Positions 12,686-23,853 of a stretch of DNA of 64,000 nt are shown in pieces; position 1 is the first letter of the stretch, and each line of letters opens with the position of its first letter. Made by a program: the position numbers and the translations under genes. The notes below the pieces were generated by a model. The model was not told where the DNA came from. It saw only the letters and a list, made by a program, of their open reading frames with translations, and did no database searches. Origin of the DNA: Amoeboaphelidium protococcarum (lineage: Eukaryota; Aphelidiomycota; Aphelidea); contig JALECJ010000022.1 in assembly GCA_023515745.1 (NCBI GenBank), positions 62,001 through 126,000 on the forward strand, given 5' to 3'.

Positions 12686-14302
12686 TCATCTCTTTTTGCC
12701 CTTGGACACCTTCTACTTTCTCTTTTTCACTGCTTTGGGCATCTTAATGAGACGCTTCTCACGCTTGGCCTCTTTCACGACCTTCTTGTTCAACTTCCTA
12801 GCTTCTTTCACTTACTCTGCAGTCGGTGCACTTACATCATCAAAATGCTTCTCTTTTATATCATCTCCCGATTCAGTGTCACTTTCAGAGTCTAATCGAG
12901 TGCAGTTATCATCATCAACCTCCTCCTCCCCTTCACTGTCGCTACAAGAGTATTCTGACGAATAAAGAGTATCTGAGTCCGAGTCGCTGTCTGAAGCATC
13001 CACCAGGTCCTCGCCCATCACTTTGGCCAATAAATCCTACTAATTCTACTTTGGAAGAACTATACCACAAAAATTTTAGTACGATAACGCGTCGACACCT
13101 TACTCCTTTGCTTTATTGATCTCCTTCTCCACATTCACTATATCACCTAATGTACGTGGAATGTAGCTCTTTAAAAACACTTGATCAGACTCTGCATCAT
13201 CACCTTCCAAGCCGCTTCTAGATTAACGGCGCTCAATGTGCTGCTAAATAAACAACTCCATCAAATCATCAAAATCAGTGCCATCAGGAGCAATACCGCC
13301 AGCTAGAGATAGTTGACTTAAAGTTACAAAATCAAATAGTTCTCTCAGACTAAACATATGTTCCACCCCTTATTTACTAAAAAATTCACAAACATTAACG
13401 CAGTCTTTACGCAGAAACTCTAGAGAATTGGGATGATCATGCTCCACCGACTGAGACACGTCAATCATGTAAACTACGCCTTCATGTACAAGTAGATTGT
13501 ACTCGCTCAAGTCGGCGTGCACCAGTCTACACTACTAAAATAGCTTTCGCATCTATTTGACCACCTGCCAGTAGAGTGAAGTTGCCAGCGGTTGATCCAA
13601 CTACGCATCTTTCAATCTAGGAGCAGCAATACCAGACTAAGTACCTACAAAGGTCATCACCAGAACGTGACCTTTCAACACGAGTGGCTCAGGCGACGGG
13701 ATACCACAGCTATTCAACCTCTTCAAATTTCTAAACTCCTTCTCTGCCCAGACTTTGACCATCTTACGAGGATTGTGCTTGCTATAACCAGACTTGAATC
13801 TATGCTCACCCGTGACATAGCGATCGCGATCTTTGAACGTGAGGATGGAAGTTTTATAAATTTTTATCGCTCTCTACTGACCACACTCAGTCACGGCATG
13901 GTACACGTTGGCCTCTTTGCCAGTACTTACACAGCCATTAATCTCGAATAGATCGTTCTTGTTGAGCATTTTAAAGAGGATCAGACGCGTCCTCGGATCC
14001 AGACATTGCTCCACCGTGGCTCTATCCGACTTATCGACAATTCTCCTATCTTACTGAGATATATCAGACTTTTCCAGATAGTTTCTAGCAGAATGCGATA
14101 GATTGATCCTGTTCATGTACTTGCTCTCCAACGCCAATGTCTCGCTGTCATGATGCTTATAACTCTTGCTATGGAACGCGATATCATCTTTGCCATCAGC
14201 AATTTACGCCTTGCTCATCTTTGCCTAGGTATATTCTAACTCATCATCATAATCGCTCTCATAATCACTGACATTATTCAGCTATTTATGTTAGTTGACC
14301 AT
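12686..14302 (-). CDS. RIOK1: RIO1-family atypical protein kinase
   Basis: 538 residues, intronless. The RIO domain has the flexible P-loop [25 protein letters not shown], then the catalytic [12 protein letters not shown] and the metal-binding [14 protein letters not shown], all diagnostic of RIO1. RIO1 is an ATPase/kinase acting in the last cytoplasmic steps of 40S ribosome maturation. The C-terminus is acidic (runs of S, D and E) and then strongly basic (KKRKQ), as usual for RIO1. It is convergent with the SYCP2-like gene, 67 bp away. Confidence 0.93.
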
Positions 14303-15776
14303 GGTATGATAAGTGTTTACGCGAAAGATGTTACTCTACAAGGGTGAAGAGTGAAAATCAATCAAACGCGACAAAGTATATCATTGGCAGCGTAACTCGA
14401 TCAACTTCGCTAAACAATGACAACTACGCTATTGAAGTGCATTATTAAAATGAGATAATTAATGTGAAAGTCTTCTTTGAGTATCGGAGTTAAAATACTA
14501 AACATTACTGTATTTAAAACATTTTCACATATATTACCCATGAACCGCGTCTATTAGAGGCGTTGACTGTCTGTCCAGTAGTAATGAAGCGTTAGCGAGT
14601 GATTGGTGATCAGGAGTTCGTTGCCTCTATTCTTATAAGGATTTTGGAGGACTATGATATAAAATATAAAAGTAATAGAACTTTATCATCTAGAATTGAG
14701 GTTTCCAGGCTTGACTATAGTCTTCCAGTAACACAGCTTATTCAGTGTCGTCAACATCTTCCGATGTGTGCACTGAACTTGCTATCATGAGCCTCAGCGA
14801 GAATCTTCTCTCTCATGGCTGCAAATCTTCGCACGACCCAGATTTGTCAATCATCAGTAGTCAACCATCAGCTAAAAGACGGTAATTCGTGTACAATGTC
14901 ACAATTAATGGCAGCCGTAGCGCAGCTCTATCTGGAATAGTCTCTCGTCCTCTCTGCTGTATACGTTGTTGCTCGCGCAGATGTTGTCTCTGCCTCAGCA
15001 CTCTCTCTTCTTGAGCACAAATTCTTCCGACTTCATGCTATTCTCCTTAAGCCTACAGCCTTGCAGAGCGTCTTGGCGGCATTGCTGATCTTTATTAATC
15101 TGTAGACACCAAAACGGGATTGCATTATGATTTTATCCCACACAGTGATTTTGTAAGACAGCATATAAGTATAAGTCAAGCCATGACCATTTTCATCAAA
15201 CACTCGTTAAAGCATCGATTACCAGCAACAAGCTTGACTATGGTGTCTCTGATGAACTAAAGGTAATCTTTACCAACGGCAACTTTATGAGTTTAATGTT
15301 ATGGTGGTACTGCAACTGTTAAACAGCACGTTCAGACTCCGAGACACGAACCTCCATTATCTTGGAAGCAGCTCATAACTTTACAGATGAAGCCCAATGC
15401 TTTCAACAGGCTTGGATCTTTGGAATATGCATATTCAAGTATGTGTAAGCTATATTTTCGTCTCGTCCAAAAGCGGTATGTAGGTAACAAAGACGAATAC
15501 CAGAGACACACCTTATCCATACTGTATGAGTGAGAACTAAGAGAATTGAATTAAATCAACCTTCACCGTGGCGCTGAAAGAGAGAGACCGAATCCAGTTG
15601 ATAAAATCCAGTTCAAAGCAAATCTAAATTATTCCAAAAGTAGACGCGTTTTAGATGTAAGTACTGTAAATGAAAGGATTAGAAGAGTATAAATATTTCT
15701 TGTATTATTTCAACCTGAAAACCCAATGATAGTAGTAATAATAATGATAATATGAATAATATCTATTATGATACGA
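14303..15776. other. Unresolved region with coding potential on both strands
   Basis: No family was recognised. On the plus strand a frame from ATG 14584 is open apart from one TGA at 14788-14790 and continues past 15100. A second plus segment, ending at TGA 15530-15532, joins in frame across a plausible 64-nt intron at 15263-15326 (GTAATC...AAACAG) and encodes PLSWKQLITLQMKP. On the minus strand ATG 15082 opens a charged frame beginning MPPRRSARLQAQ that could splice to a short second exon. These overlap, so at most some are real. 15540-15776 looks non-coding apart from an ACGCGT. Confidence 0.3.
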
Positions 15777-16625
15777 TCAGCTGACCATAGCAGAAGCAGT
15801 GGAGCTCTCATACTTCCAAGTTGGAGGCAACTGACCGGAAGTCTTGTAATAACGAGACAGACGGTGGATCTTGCTCTCAATCAAAATCAGACGGAACTTG
15901 GAATCCTTATCCTTACGATTACGCTCCAAGTGCTTGCGGACACTCACAGCCTTCTTGATCAAGTGGTACAGATCCTCTGGAATCTCTGGAGCAAGTCCTA
16001 CAAAACAAATGATAATAGATGTTAATATAGAGTGTTATTAGTATAAGCAAGAGCATGTATAAGCTTACCGCTAGACTTTAAGATACGCACAATCTTGTTA
16101 CCAGTGACATTCTTGACCTGAGGAATTCCGTGTTGATCACGCAGCAGAACACCAATCTGGGATGGAGTCAGACCTTTACGAGCCAACTTGCGGATCATGT
16201 CAACCACCTCCTCATTGGTCACCTTGCTCCATGATGGAGGAGTGCGACGGTAAGGCAAAGCAGAGTCAGAGATACCCTTTCTACAAGAATCGACAATACA
16301 CCGAGGATATAATCAGAATCTATTATAATCATCATAAATATTCAGAGATACACTGAGCGGAATCAGAAACACACACACACACTATATGCGAGTATGTACT
16401 GAACTCATATGCACTCACAACTAATTATTAGTCTCAACATCTAAAATGTTATTAGAAGTACGCGCCATTAGGGTACTACTAATACGATAGTATGAGGAAG
16501 AAGTTGGGCATCAGTAGAGACGCGTCTTGACTTCCAAAGAGCACCAGCTAGTGCCCCATTCCAACTCAATGTATCTCTGAATAAATAAATCACAAGTCTT
16601 ACCCACGATTTTGCATACGACCCAT
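15777..16625 (-). CDS. RPS13: 40S ribosomal protein S13 (uS15)
   Basis: 151 residues, exactly the usual length, in three exons: 16603-16625, 16069-16280 and 15777-15997. Hallmarks are MGRM at the start, GKGIS across the first junction, [48 protein letters not shown] and [17 protein letters not shown]. It binds 18S rRNA in the small subunit. All its glutamines use CAA/CAG, unlike most neighbours. Intron 2 is 71 nt; intron 1 is 322 nt, much the longest I found. An ACGCGT lies at 16767-16772, about 140 bp upstream. Confidence 0.97.
16281..16602 (-). other. 322-nt first intron of RPS13
   Basis: It starts GTAAGACTTG and ends CTTGTAG. It is about five times longer than the usual intron here. It holds a (GT)n run, an ACGCGT and an ATGATGA followed by CTGA boxes, but their spacing does not make a convincing C/D snoRNA. 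Confidence 0.7.
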
Positions 16626-16875
16626 TTTGACTGATTATTGTATTAATCTTTTTAATTCTGTATATTGCTATAAAGAAACACTGTGAAAAGGCGAGGGAAC
16701 GCGTGATGAAGAAAATAGTGATAAAACTGTCTGCAACCTTAACCGGAAAGCGCGTCATTCAGCGAGACGCGTCAGAGCGAATGGTAGCAATAAAATGCAT
16801 GGACATATGAGAGGTGGTGCAATAGTGAAAAGAACTAGCAAACTTTATTAATTGTAACAACAACAACAACTTCGA

Positions 16876-18513
16876 TCAAATGTCAGAGATTTCATGGTAT
16901 CCGTACTTTTACACCTAATAATAATTTCGCGCTATATCGTAAATTAGCTTGATTACAACTATAACCGCTACATAGATTGAGAATACGATAACAGCATCTT
17001 GCATCTTGAATTAGAACTGCGTTGCTTTTTCCCGAAACTTGAAAGCGTACGGCACCTAGCCTTAGTATTCAATATTCTTCTGCATATCCAGTAATGTCTA
17101 TATTGCCGAATCAGATACCGATCGATTGCCGCCTTGGATATAATCCCCGACCATAACTGATTTGCTGTGTGTCTGCAACAAGTGCTTGACTTGCGGCATG
17201 GTGAGCGATGAATTTGCCTATAACATCTGTGCGACAATTCCAACAACGACGGGCGTGGCCATCGATGTGCCACTCAACTTGCCATAATGATCATTGCGCG
17301 GCCTGTAGGCACTCAAGATCTTCTCACCGGGAGCATAAATGTCCACACACTTGCCATAATTGGAGAAGAGGGAACGCGTGCCAGATGCTCCAATACTTCC
17401 GACAGTAATAGCATGCTCACTCAGCGCGGGACTCTGAGTACAAGCATCTTTATTGTTATTACCAGCGGCGACAACGGTTATGATATTCTTCTTCTCTTTG
17501 AGCAATAACAACGCCTTGTCTAATGCCGAGTGTTGATTACTGACCGGAGAGCCGAGGGACATGTTGATTATGGCGCGTTTACCCTCATGATCATGCCTGT
17601 ATATTGCATCTAATGCGGCTAATACTTCGGAATTATCACCCTAGCCTGTTTTCCCAAGCACTTTTGATCCATAAAGAAGGACATTTTTAGACAGGCCAAC
17701 AGTCTCACCTCCAATTGTTCCCGCGACGTGTGTACCATGACCATTGCAATCTACCAGTGTTTAATCACAGTCATCTTTATACTGATCAGACACATAGAAC
17801 ATTGACGCCCTGCCTCCAAACTGCTCATGATGAACATTGATTCCAGTATCAACAACGTGTACAATAACATCATTACCAGTCATTGCATAACGATAGAAAT
17901 AGGGATCAGCTTATTAGAAGTCTCTTCCCTAGATTTTCGACAGATGATAAGTGTCATCTCCAATATATTGGAAGCGGCGATGTACAACTCTCTTGAGACA
18001 ATCATCCGGACTCTGGCATCCCTGATCTACAGAGACTTTATAGTTGAACTCTACAGGCATGAATTAACGGACACTTTAAATACTACGAAGAACACGCTCC
18101 GCATGACTCTATTTAAGATCTTTATGCACTTTCAGTATCTAAATCTGACCATCGAATAATTATTGCAACTTGAAAGCATTTTCACTTCTGGACTCTCCCA
18201 AGCCAAATAAGTAGATCGCATCAGAGCGTGCAAAGTAGGGCCCCGACGGATTAATCAGCACAGAGGCAATAGCTCTCTACAAATCATAGATGTTTCTTTC
18301 CGATTGCCAATGATTCGCAGTGTATATAAGAGAGTAGTAACCATCTTTGTCAGGTGCAGAGAGCGTTGCCTTCGGGAATTTATGATGATCATCCTTGTCG
18401 CCGCGGACACCAAAATAGCCGAGAGTGGAGGAGTAATCTCGCAATTTTATGATATCCAAAGCTAAAATAAAATCAGTAAGACAGTATATAGCAATTACAA
18501 GCAATGAAATCAT
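16876..18513 (-). CDS. Subtilisin-like serine protease, proteinase K type
   Basis: 545 residues, intronless. A signal peptide (MISLLVIAIYCL) is followed by a propeptide-like region. The S8 triad is clear: Asp in VIVHVVDTGIN, His in DCNGHGTHVAG and Ser in LSGTSMATP; the oxyanion Asn is in VVAAGNNN. INMSLG lies between. Near the end a hydrophobic stretch (VIVFSIYVAVIVVIKLI) looks like a membrane anchor with a short cytosolic tail, which is unusual for secreted proteinase K-like enzymes and suggests a vacuolar or surface-bound protease. Confidence 0.92.
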
Positions 18514-18569
18514 TTTCAATTACTCTATAGATTTATGAATTTATTAATTTGAATACAACAGGAAGCAAA

Positions 18570-18716
18570 ATGGCAAAGTCCGACGGTCTTTAATATCAGA
18601 CAATTGCCCCTGAATGTCTGGCCTCGTTCATTCGTCAGAAGAGAATAAGTAACAGTGAGCATCTTCACGCGTTATTACCTGTCTACAACTGCAATATGTG
18701 GTCATTAGATCTCTGA
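18570..18716 (+). CDS. Possible small ORF, 48 residues
   Basis: A frame from AAAATGG start context to TGA encodes a short basic protein beginning MAKSDGLQYQTIAPE. It lies alone in the 389-bp gap between the divergently oriented ends of the protease start and photolyase end. No family was recognised and the length makes chance likely. An ACGCGT lies inside it near 18667. Confidence 0.2.
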
Positions 18717-18902
18717 GGAGCGGCAAGTTAAATATGGACGATAGATAGATACTTTAGAGACGGACATGCAAACCTCCACAATTGAGTTTGTCCAGTGGAT
18801 TTGAGTGTTAACATTTTAGATGAGCCAATTGAAACAATCCACAATTAGCAAAAATTACTAAAACAACCGATGATCAATTAGAACCACAATATTTTATTAA
18901 TT

Positions 18903-20468
18903 TCATTTAGTAGTGTGCTTAGACTTGGCCTTCTTGACTGCTTTGTCGGCACCTTCACGCTTGCCGTAGCCATAATTCTCCAGCTGTCCCTTTTAGTTGG
19001 GGTCCTTCAAACGCTCAAATGCCTGAATGGCGCGATCTCTTGCCATTGAATGATCAACAATCTTTGGGTAATATCCAATCTCCTGAATCTTCTTCATACC
19101 TAAATGCTTTTGTGGATCATGAATAGCATTATTGTCAGAGATGCATCTCAACTCTGGGACCCACTTGCGGATGTAATCACCATCAGGGTCGAATCTCTAA
19201 GACTATAACAGCGGATTGAAGACTCTGAAGAACGGCTAACCATCGCAGCCTGTAGAAGCTGACCATTACCAGCCACCATTATTGGACGCCAAGTCGCAGT
19301 CAATCAGATTCTGAGAAAAATACTTCTCTCCCAACATCCAATTGTGCAGCAGATCCTTCACCAGAAATGACGCCACAATCATTCTGCACCTGTTGTGTAG
19401 CCATCCAGTCTGATTCAGTTATCTCATAGCGGCATCCACTATCGGATAGCCAGTCTTACCTTGACACCATTTCTGAAATGTCTCTTCATCGTACAACCAT
19501 TCTACACGCTCAGTCTCTAATCTGAACGGTCGGTTCATACTCACACGCGGAAATGCAACCAGAACATGGCGGAAGAACTCTCTCCACACCAGCTCCTGAA
19601 TCCAGTGCACAACCCCATCATTACCACTATCAAAAGAGTCACCATTACGAGCCATAGCCTCCACAATACATTACTTGTTAGACAGCACCCCAATCGCCAG
19701 ATACGGGCTGAGACGACTTGTACTAGGCTCTCCCGGGAAATCACGTCTCTTCTTATACACTTCAATGCGCTCATCACCAAACTTCTTCAATCTCTTTTGC
19801 GCCTCGCTCTCACCAGCTGGAAACTCCTTCAACAGTGTCTGACGCAGCTCTTTATCCAACGTGAATCCTGGCAAACTATCCGGCACACCATCAGGCTTGA
19901 TATCAGTCTGATTCTTGAATTTATCAACAGTGAAAACATCCAAAAGATGCTGATTATCATACACATACTATTGCCAAGCTTTACGGAAAGGTGAGTACAC
20001 GGAGAACATTGTGTCATTAGACTTGCTCCGAAGAACACCAGGTGGGACCACAATCTGATCATCAAAACGACTCACAGATACTCCAGCAGAAGATAACATA
20101 TCCTAAGCCTTTGCGTCGCGCCTGTGCTCATCAATTTCATACTGGTTATTAAAAAACAGGTGGCCAATATCAAACTTGCTAACCAGCGATTACAAATGGT
20201 CAAAGACACCAGATTTGGTTTCAGCTATACGAACAAGAAGTGGGATATTGAAACTAGTGTAAAGCGACTAGGAGAGAATTTTCAGATTGCGCAACATAAA
20301 GTCCACCTAATGCGGGGATCTATCGTGCTACTTATCTTCCTCTGGAGACATGATGACGCAGGCATATACATGGGCCGAGTCCTTTTTAGCCTTGGACACT
20401 GCATGATATAGAGCAGGATTATCCGCGATCCTCAGATCATTGCGAAACCAAACCAAAACATTCTTCAT
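18903..20468 (-). CDS. PHR1: Class I CPD DNA photolyase
   Basis: 521 residues, intronless. The N-terminal antenna domain starts [19 protein letters not shown]. The FAD domain has [58 protein letters not shown], then NNGGWQWSASTG and PFFRVFNP. It repairs UV pyrimidine dimers with blue light. TAG encodes the conserved Q in DGQPFF and TAG/TAG surround the QSQRFDPDG motif. The C-terminus is lysine-rich and may be a nuclear signal. A cryptochrome role is less likely given full conservation of the repair domain. Confidence 0.92.
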
Positions 20469-20586
20469 ATTTACGTGTAAATTATAAATTAATTACTAAG
20501 AGTAAACTATTAAAATGAAAAACGAAGATGAAAGAGAGGGATACGTAATAACAAATGCAGTAATGATCGATTGTGTTGATCTGACG

Positions 20587-21554
20587 TCATTGTAATAGAA
20601 AGCGAAGTTTCAGCGCGTTGACTTTCAGTTTCAGGTCGTCGCCCAATCTGGTTCGATCAACATTTCCCATTTGAGGCAATGATAGCGTATACGGATAGAA
20701 CATCAAACCCTGTTAACTATCAAAAACCAGTTTACAGAGGGGGAGAGACAGACTTGTAATTTGAGAGTCTGTTTAAGTGCCCTTGGATTCAGAGAGTACT
20801 GGTTGCGGGCGCGGATCAGCATTGATATTGATTCGTTTAGAATCCATAGACCGACTTTATATCTATGAAGATGCATGTGAGGATTAAGCCTTGTGCCTCT
20901 TGTTATGTGAATCTAATGATAAGGGCCTAACATCGGTTCTCTTTTATGACTCGACGTGTGTAAGTACTGGCATAGTTTGCGGATTATTATGCTCTATCTC
21001 TACGTGTTATCGCATAAACTGCGAATCACCTAATAATATACGCACACGTAATCGTTTATTCCATTTATACGCAGGCGGCAATTACTTTCTATCCCAAGTC
21101 TTCTGCAGCTGTTCCACTTGTTCATTTCTCGCGTAATACAGCCCAATACCTTATTTAAACTCGCGCATTCCAACGATAACGCCGTGTTGTGAAAACAGAT
21201 CGAACCAGGTATCCACAGGCTCATCGCGAGGCAAATCTGCAATCTCACATTTAGGTAGCTTCCTTAGAATAGCATTATCAAATGCCACAGTCAGCACATT
21301 GTCTTGGTATTTATATCCATCATACTATTATATAGCGTTGTAAGCCTACAGTACATTAAGGGAGCGATACGCATGTGATTAGATTCCGAGAATGGTCCAT
21401 GATATCTTACCATACTAAATGAGTCAAATCCAACACAGGCTTCCACATAACTTTGACTTGCGCGTATTGTGCACTTAAGAGCATTGTTATTGAACAGGTC
21501 CATCACATTTTGACGCGTTGTTGTCAGCGGCAAATTCTTTATAAAGATATTCAT
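20587..21554 (-). CDS. RRM RNA-binding protein
   Basis: 300 residues in two exons, 21411-21554 and 20587-21345, with a 65-nt intron. The first RRM opens with NIFIKNLPL (RNP2-like) and VGFDSF (RNP1-like), and continues over the junction into YNAIQQYDGYKYQDNVLTVAF. A degenerate second domain (DTWFDLFSQHGVIVGMREF) follows, then a long tail rich in S, Q and K. Its RNA target is not evident. Start chosen as the ATG directly before RNP2. Confidence 0.7.
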
Positions 21555-21807
21555 CACTGTCAATCGGCCAAATTATAGCATAAAGTCTAAACACTTGTAA
21601 TATATCAGAAAAGAAATATAAAAAAGTATAAAACCATAACATACGCCATAAGAACAAGTGGCAACAATAAACGAAATTAAAACCACTTAAAAATTGCACA
21701 ATATTCCCCAGACATTTATAAACTACAGCAAAGACTATATATATATTCGATTTGTAAGAAAGTTATTCTTCGTAAGGTGCACCGTTAATCTTTGTAATAT
21801 CATTATA

Positions 21808-23289
21808 TCACCCTCGGCGTCTTCTTCTAGGACCAGGCATAGAGCTACATATACCAGAGTTTTTCTCTGTACTAGACAAGTGTCTCTTCAATGAGATGTT
21901 GAATCCAAAGTATGATCCACAAATCTCACATCTGAAATCAGACAATCCATGCTCATGGAATGAGTGAGAGCGCCATAATTCTTTAGATGGGAATTTTAAA
22001 TCACACGATTAACACAGATAGTCATTTCCCACTTTGACAGCATTCAACGCCTGGTACGGCTAAGAATCCATAGGAGATGCGGATCGTTTAAGACTCTCAG
22101 AGGACAATACCGCGTTCATATCACTCAACTGCGATCCACTGACAGATCTCTAATGGTCTATTATTGACTGATTCAAAATTTGCATACTTTAAATATGACT
22201 AGGCACTTATTATCCACGATCCTAAGGAGGTATAAAAGGTATTTGACTCATACTCTGCATTGGAGTTGAGGCATAACGAGGTAGAGGTACATACGCAGCA
22301 TGGCTCATTTATGCATTGACGCGACCATGTCCAGTTCCAAATAGCAAATCATTACTTCTCGCTCCAAAATAAGAACTCTAAACTTGTATACTGTGTGAAT
22401 CTATAAACATATCTTAACTAACGTTCTACTATGCGTGGTGATTAGTGGCCACATGCTAACGGCCACTCTTTGCATTTAAATTATCATCGCCAGATGTCTT
22501 TAGTGCCTAGCTAGACTTTGATGAGACACTGGCCTATGAAGTTTGTAAGGATGGGAATTCCACGTGAGGGGACAGCATTGGCGGAGACATTAAAGTAGGA
22601 GATGAAACTAATTTATGTTAATTAGTCGCCGCCTACCCAGTAACATTGACTGCGCCGATTAGTTCAGAGATACTAGGAAGAGATTACGCTTTACTATACG
22701 TTGTCTTGTCACTCATGTGAGTATCAGTGCTCTACCGAGACAGCTACAGCATCATAGTCGCAGCATTATTATCTTCATTCTATACAACATGAGGGTAGTA
22801 CCTCGAGTGGTTGTACCTTGTGACTATAGGACTAGCCGTCGGAAATCTAGAAATCCCAGATATTCTTGAATCCACAGAGTCTCCGGTATTAGCAGCCTTG
22901 AGCAGCGGTGGAAGAGAGTAAGTACCTGCTGCATCTGCAGACTTTACAGAATTCTATGTGTACGGAGAGCGAGGCGATGTGGATGAGACAATGTCTGGCA
23001 TTGATTAAACATCTACAGCGATCCTCTTCCCGGCCGCCACTGTGGGATCGGCGTCAGTTTCCTTGCTCGCCATGCGGTCCCGTTCAAGCTGAAACATGGG
23101 CTCCCTAGTACTATCGCTATTATTATTAATATTCTAAATAGTGGTAGTAGTAGTAGCAGTAGAGGATTTCTATTATTACTTAGATGATAATAATAATAAT
23201 GAATTATTAGCCTCCGCTTACTCTCCTTTGTAAATATTAATATTCTTCTTCTTCTTCTTCTCCTCCTTCTCACTGCGGACAATGTCCAT
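21808..23289 (-). CDS. C2H2 zinc-finger transcription factor, fungal type
   Basis: 493 residues, open in one frame. The N-terminus has a KKKKK/E run from a (CTT)n repeat and a T/S/N-rich stretch. SLPPLL and LPSISELIG occur in the middle; LPSIS-type motifs are frequent in fungal C2H2 factors. Two C2H2 fingers close the protein: LCQSCDLKF..SHSFHEH and FRCEICGSYF..SLKRHLS; the second is atypical, lacking a clear last histidine. The tail is PRRRRRG. Start could also be the later ATG at 23097. A sequence-specific DNA-binding role is inferred. Confidence 0.75.
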
Positions 23290-23853
23290 TGATGATGTCT
23301 GACAGAAATGGGGTCTCTATTTGATATTGTTGTTGTTGTTGTTCTTGTTGCTGTTGTTTACACTCAAGATAAAAATAGCAAGCTCAGGACCCGGGAAGCA
23401 AAGAGTAGCTTGGTTGATTGACACTACGCATCATAAAGGGTAACAGATGTAAACAAAAGGATCGCGATTAATTTTCAAGCAGACTTACGATGCTAAATTT
23501 GACGTTCGTGTTATAAAATGATTTCAAATTGACGTTCTCACGTTTGATGCGTTGTCGCTTGACGTGACGATGTTGCATAGTACTACTCTGTTGATTTCAT
23601 ATTACTCTGGCGATATTATTGCAATTATACTTTAATTGCCTCGTCTGTAGTGCAGTGTGGTTGTCGTTGTTGCGTTTATATCGATCTCAATCTCTAAAAC
23701 ACACAAATCTGCCATTTTATCGACTTTACGTCATTTCCTTTGATCTATCGCCTCCGTCGTTCTCGTCGTTGTTTTCTTTTGCAGATTTCCCTTTCCTTTC
23801 TTACGAGAAGTGCCGACCTGTCAGCCTGTTTATAGTAGTAACGCTTATATACA
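23290..23853. promoter_or_regulatory. Divergent promoter with a GTT microsatellite
   Basis: This 564-bp region lies between the divergent C2H2 factor and the SHPRH-like gene. It holds a (GTT)n run near 23320-23355 and a pair of TTGACGT elements near 23500-23570. Frames on both strands are open because TAR is sense, but none looks like a protein. Confidence 0.45.

Noticed and set aside
16281-16602. U14-like C/D snoRNA in the RPS13 intron
   Set aside because: ATGATGA and CTGA boxes exist but the spacing and terminal stem are wrong.
20640-20670. tRNA B-box-like GGTTCGATC
   Set aside because: It lies inside the RRM gene and has no matching A box or cloverleaf; a similar TTCGAATCC near 61865 is within ACY1 exon 1.
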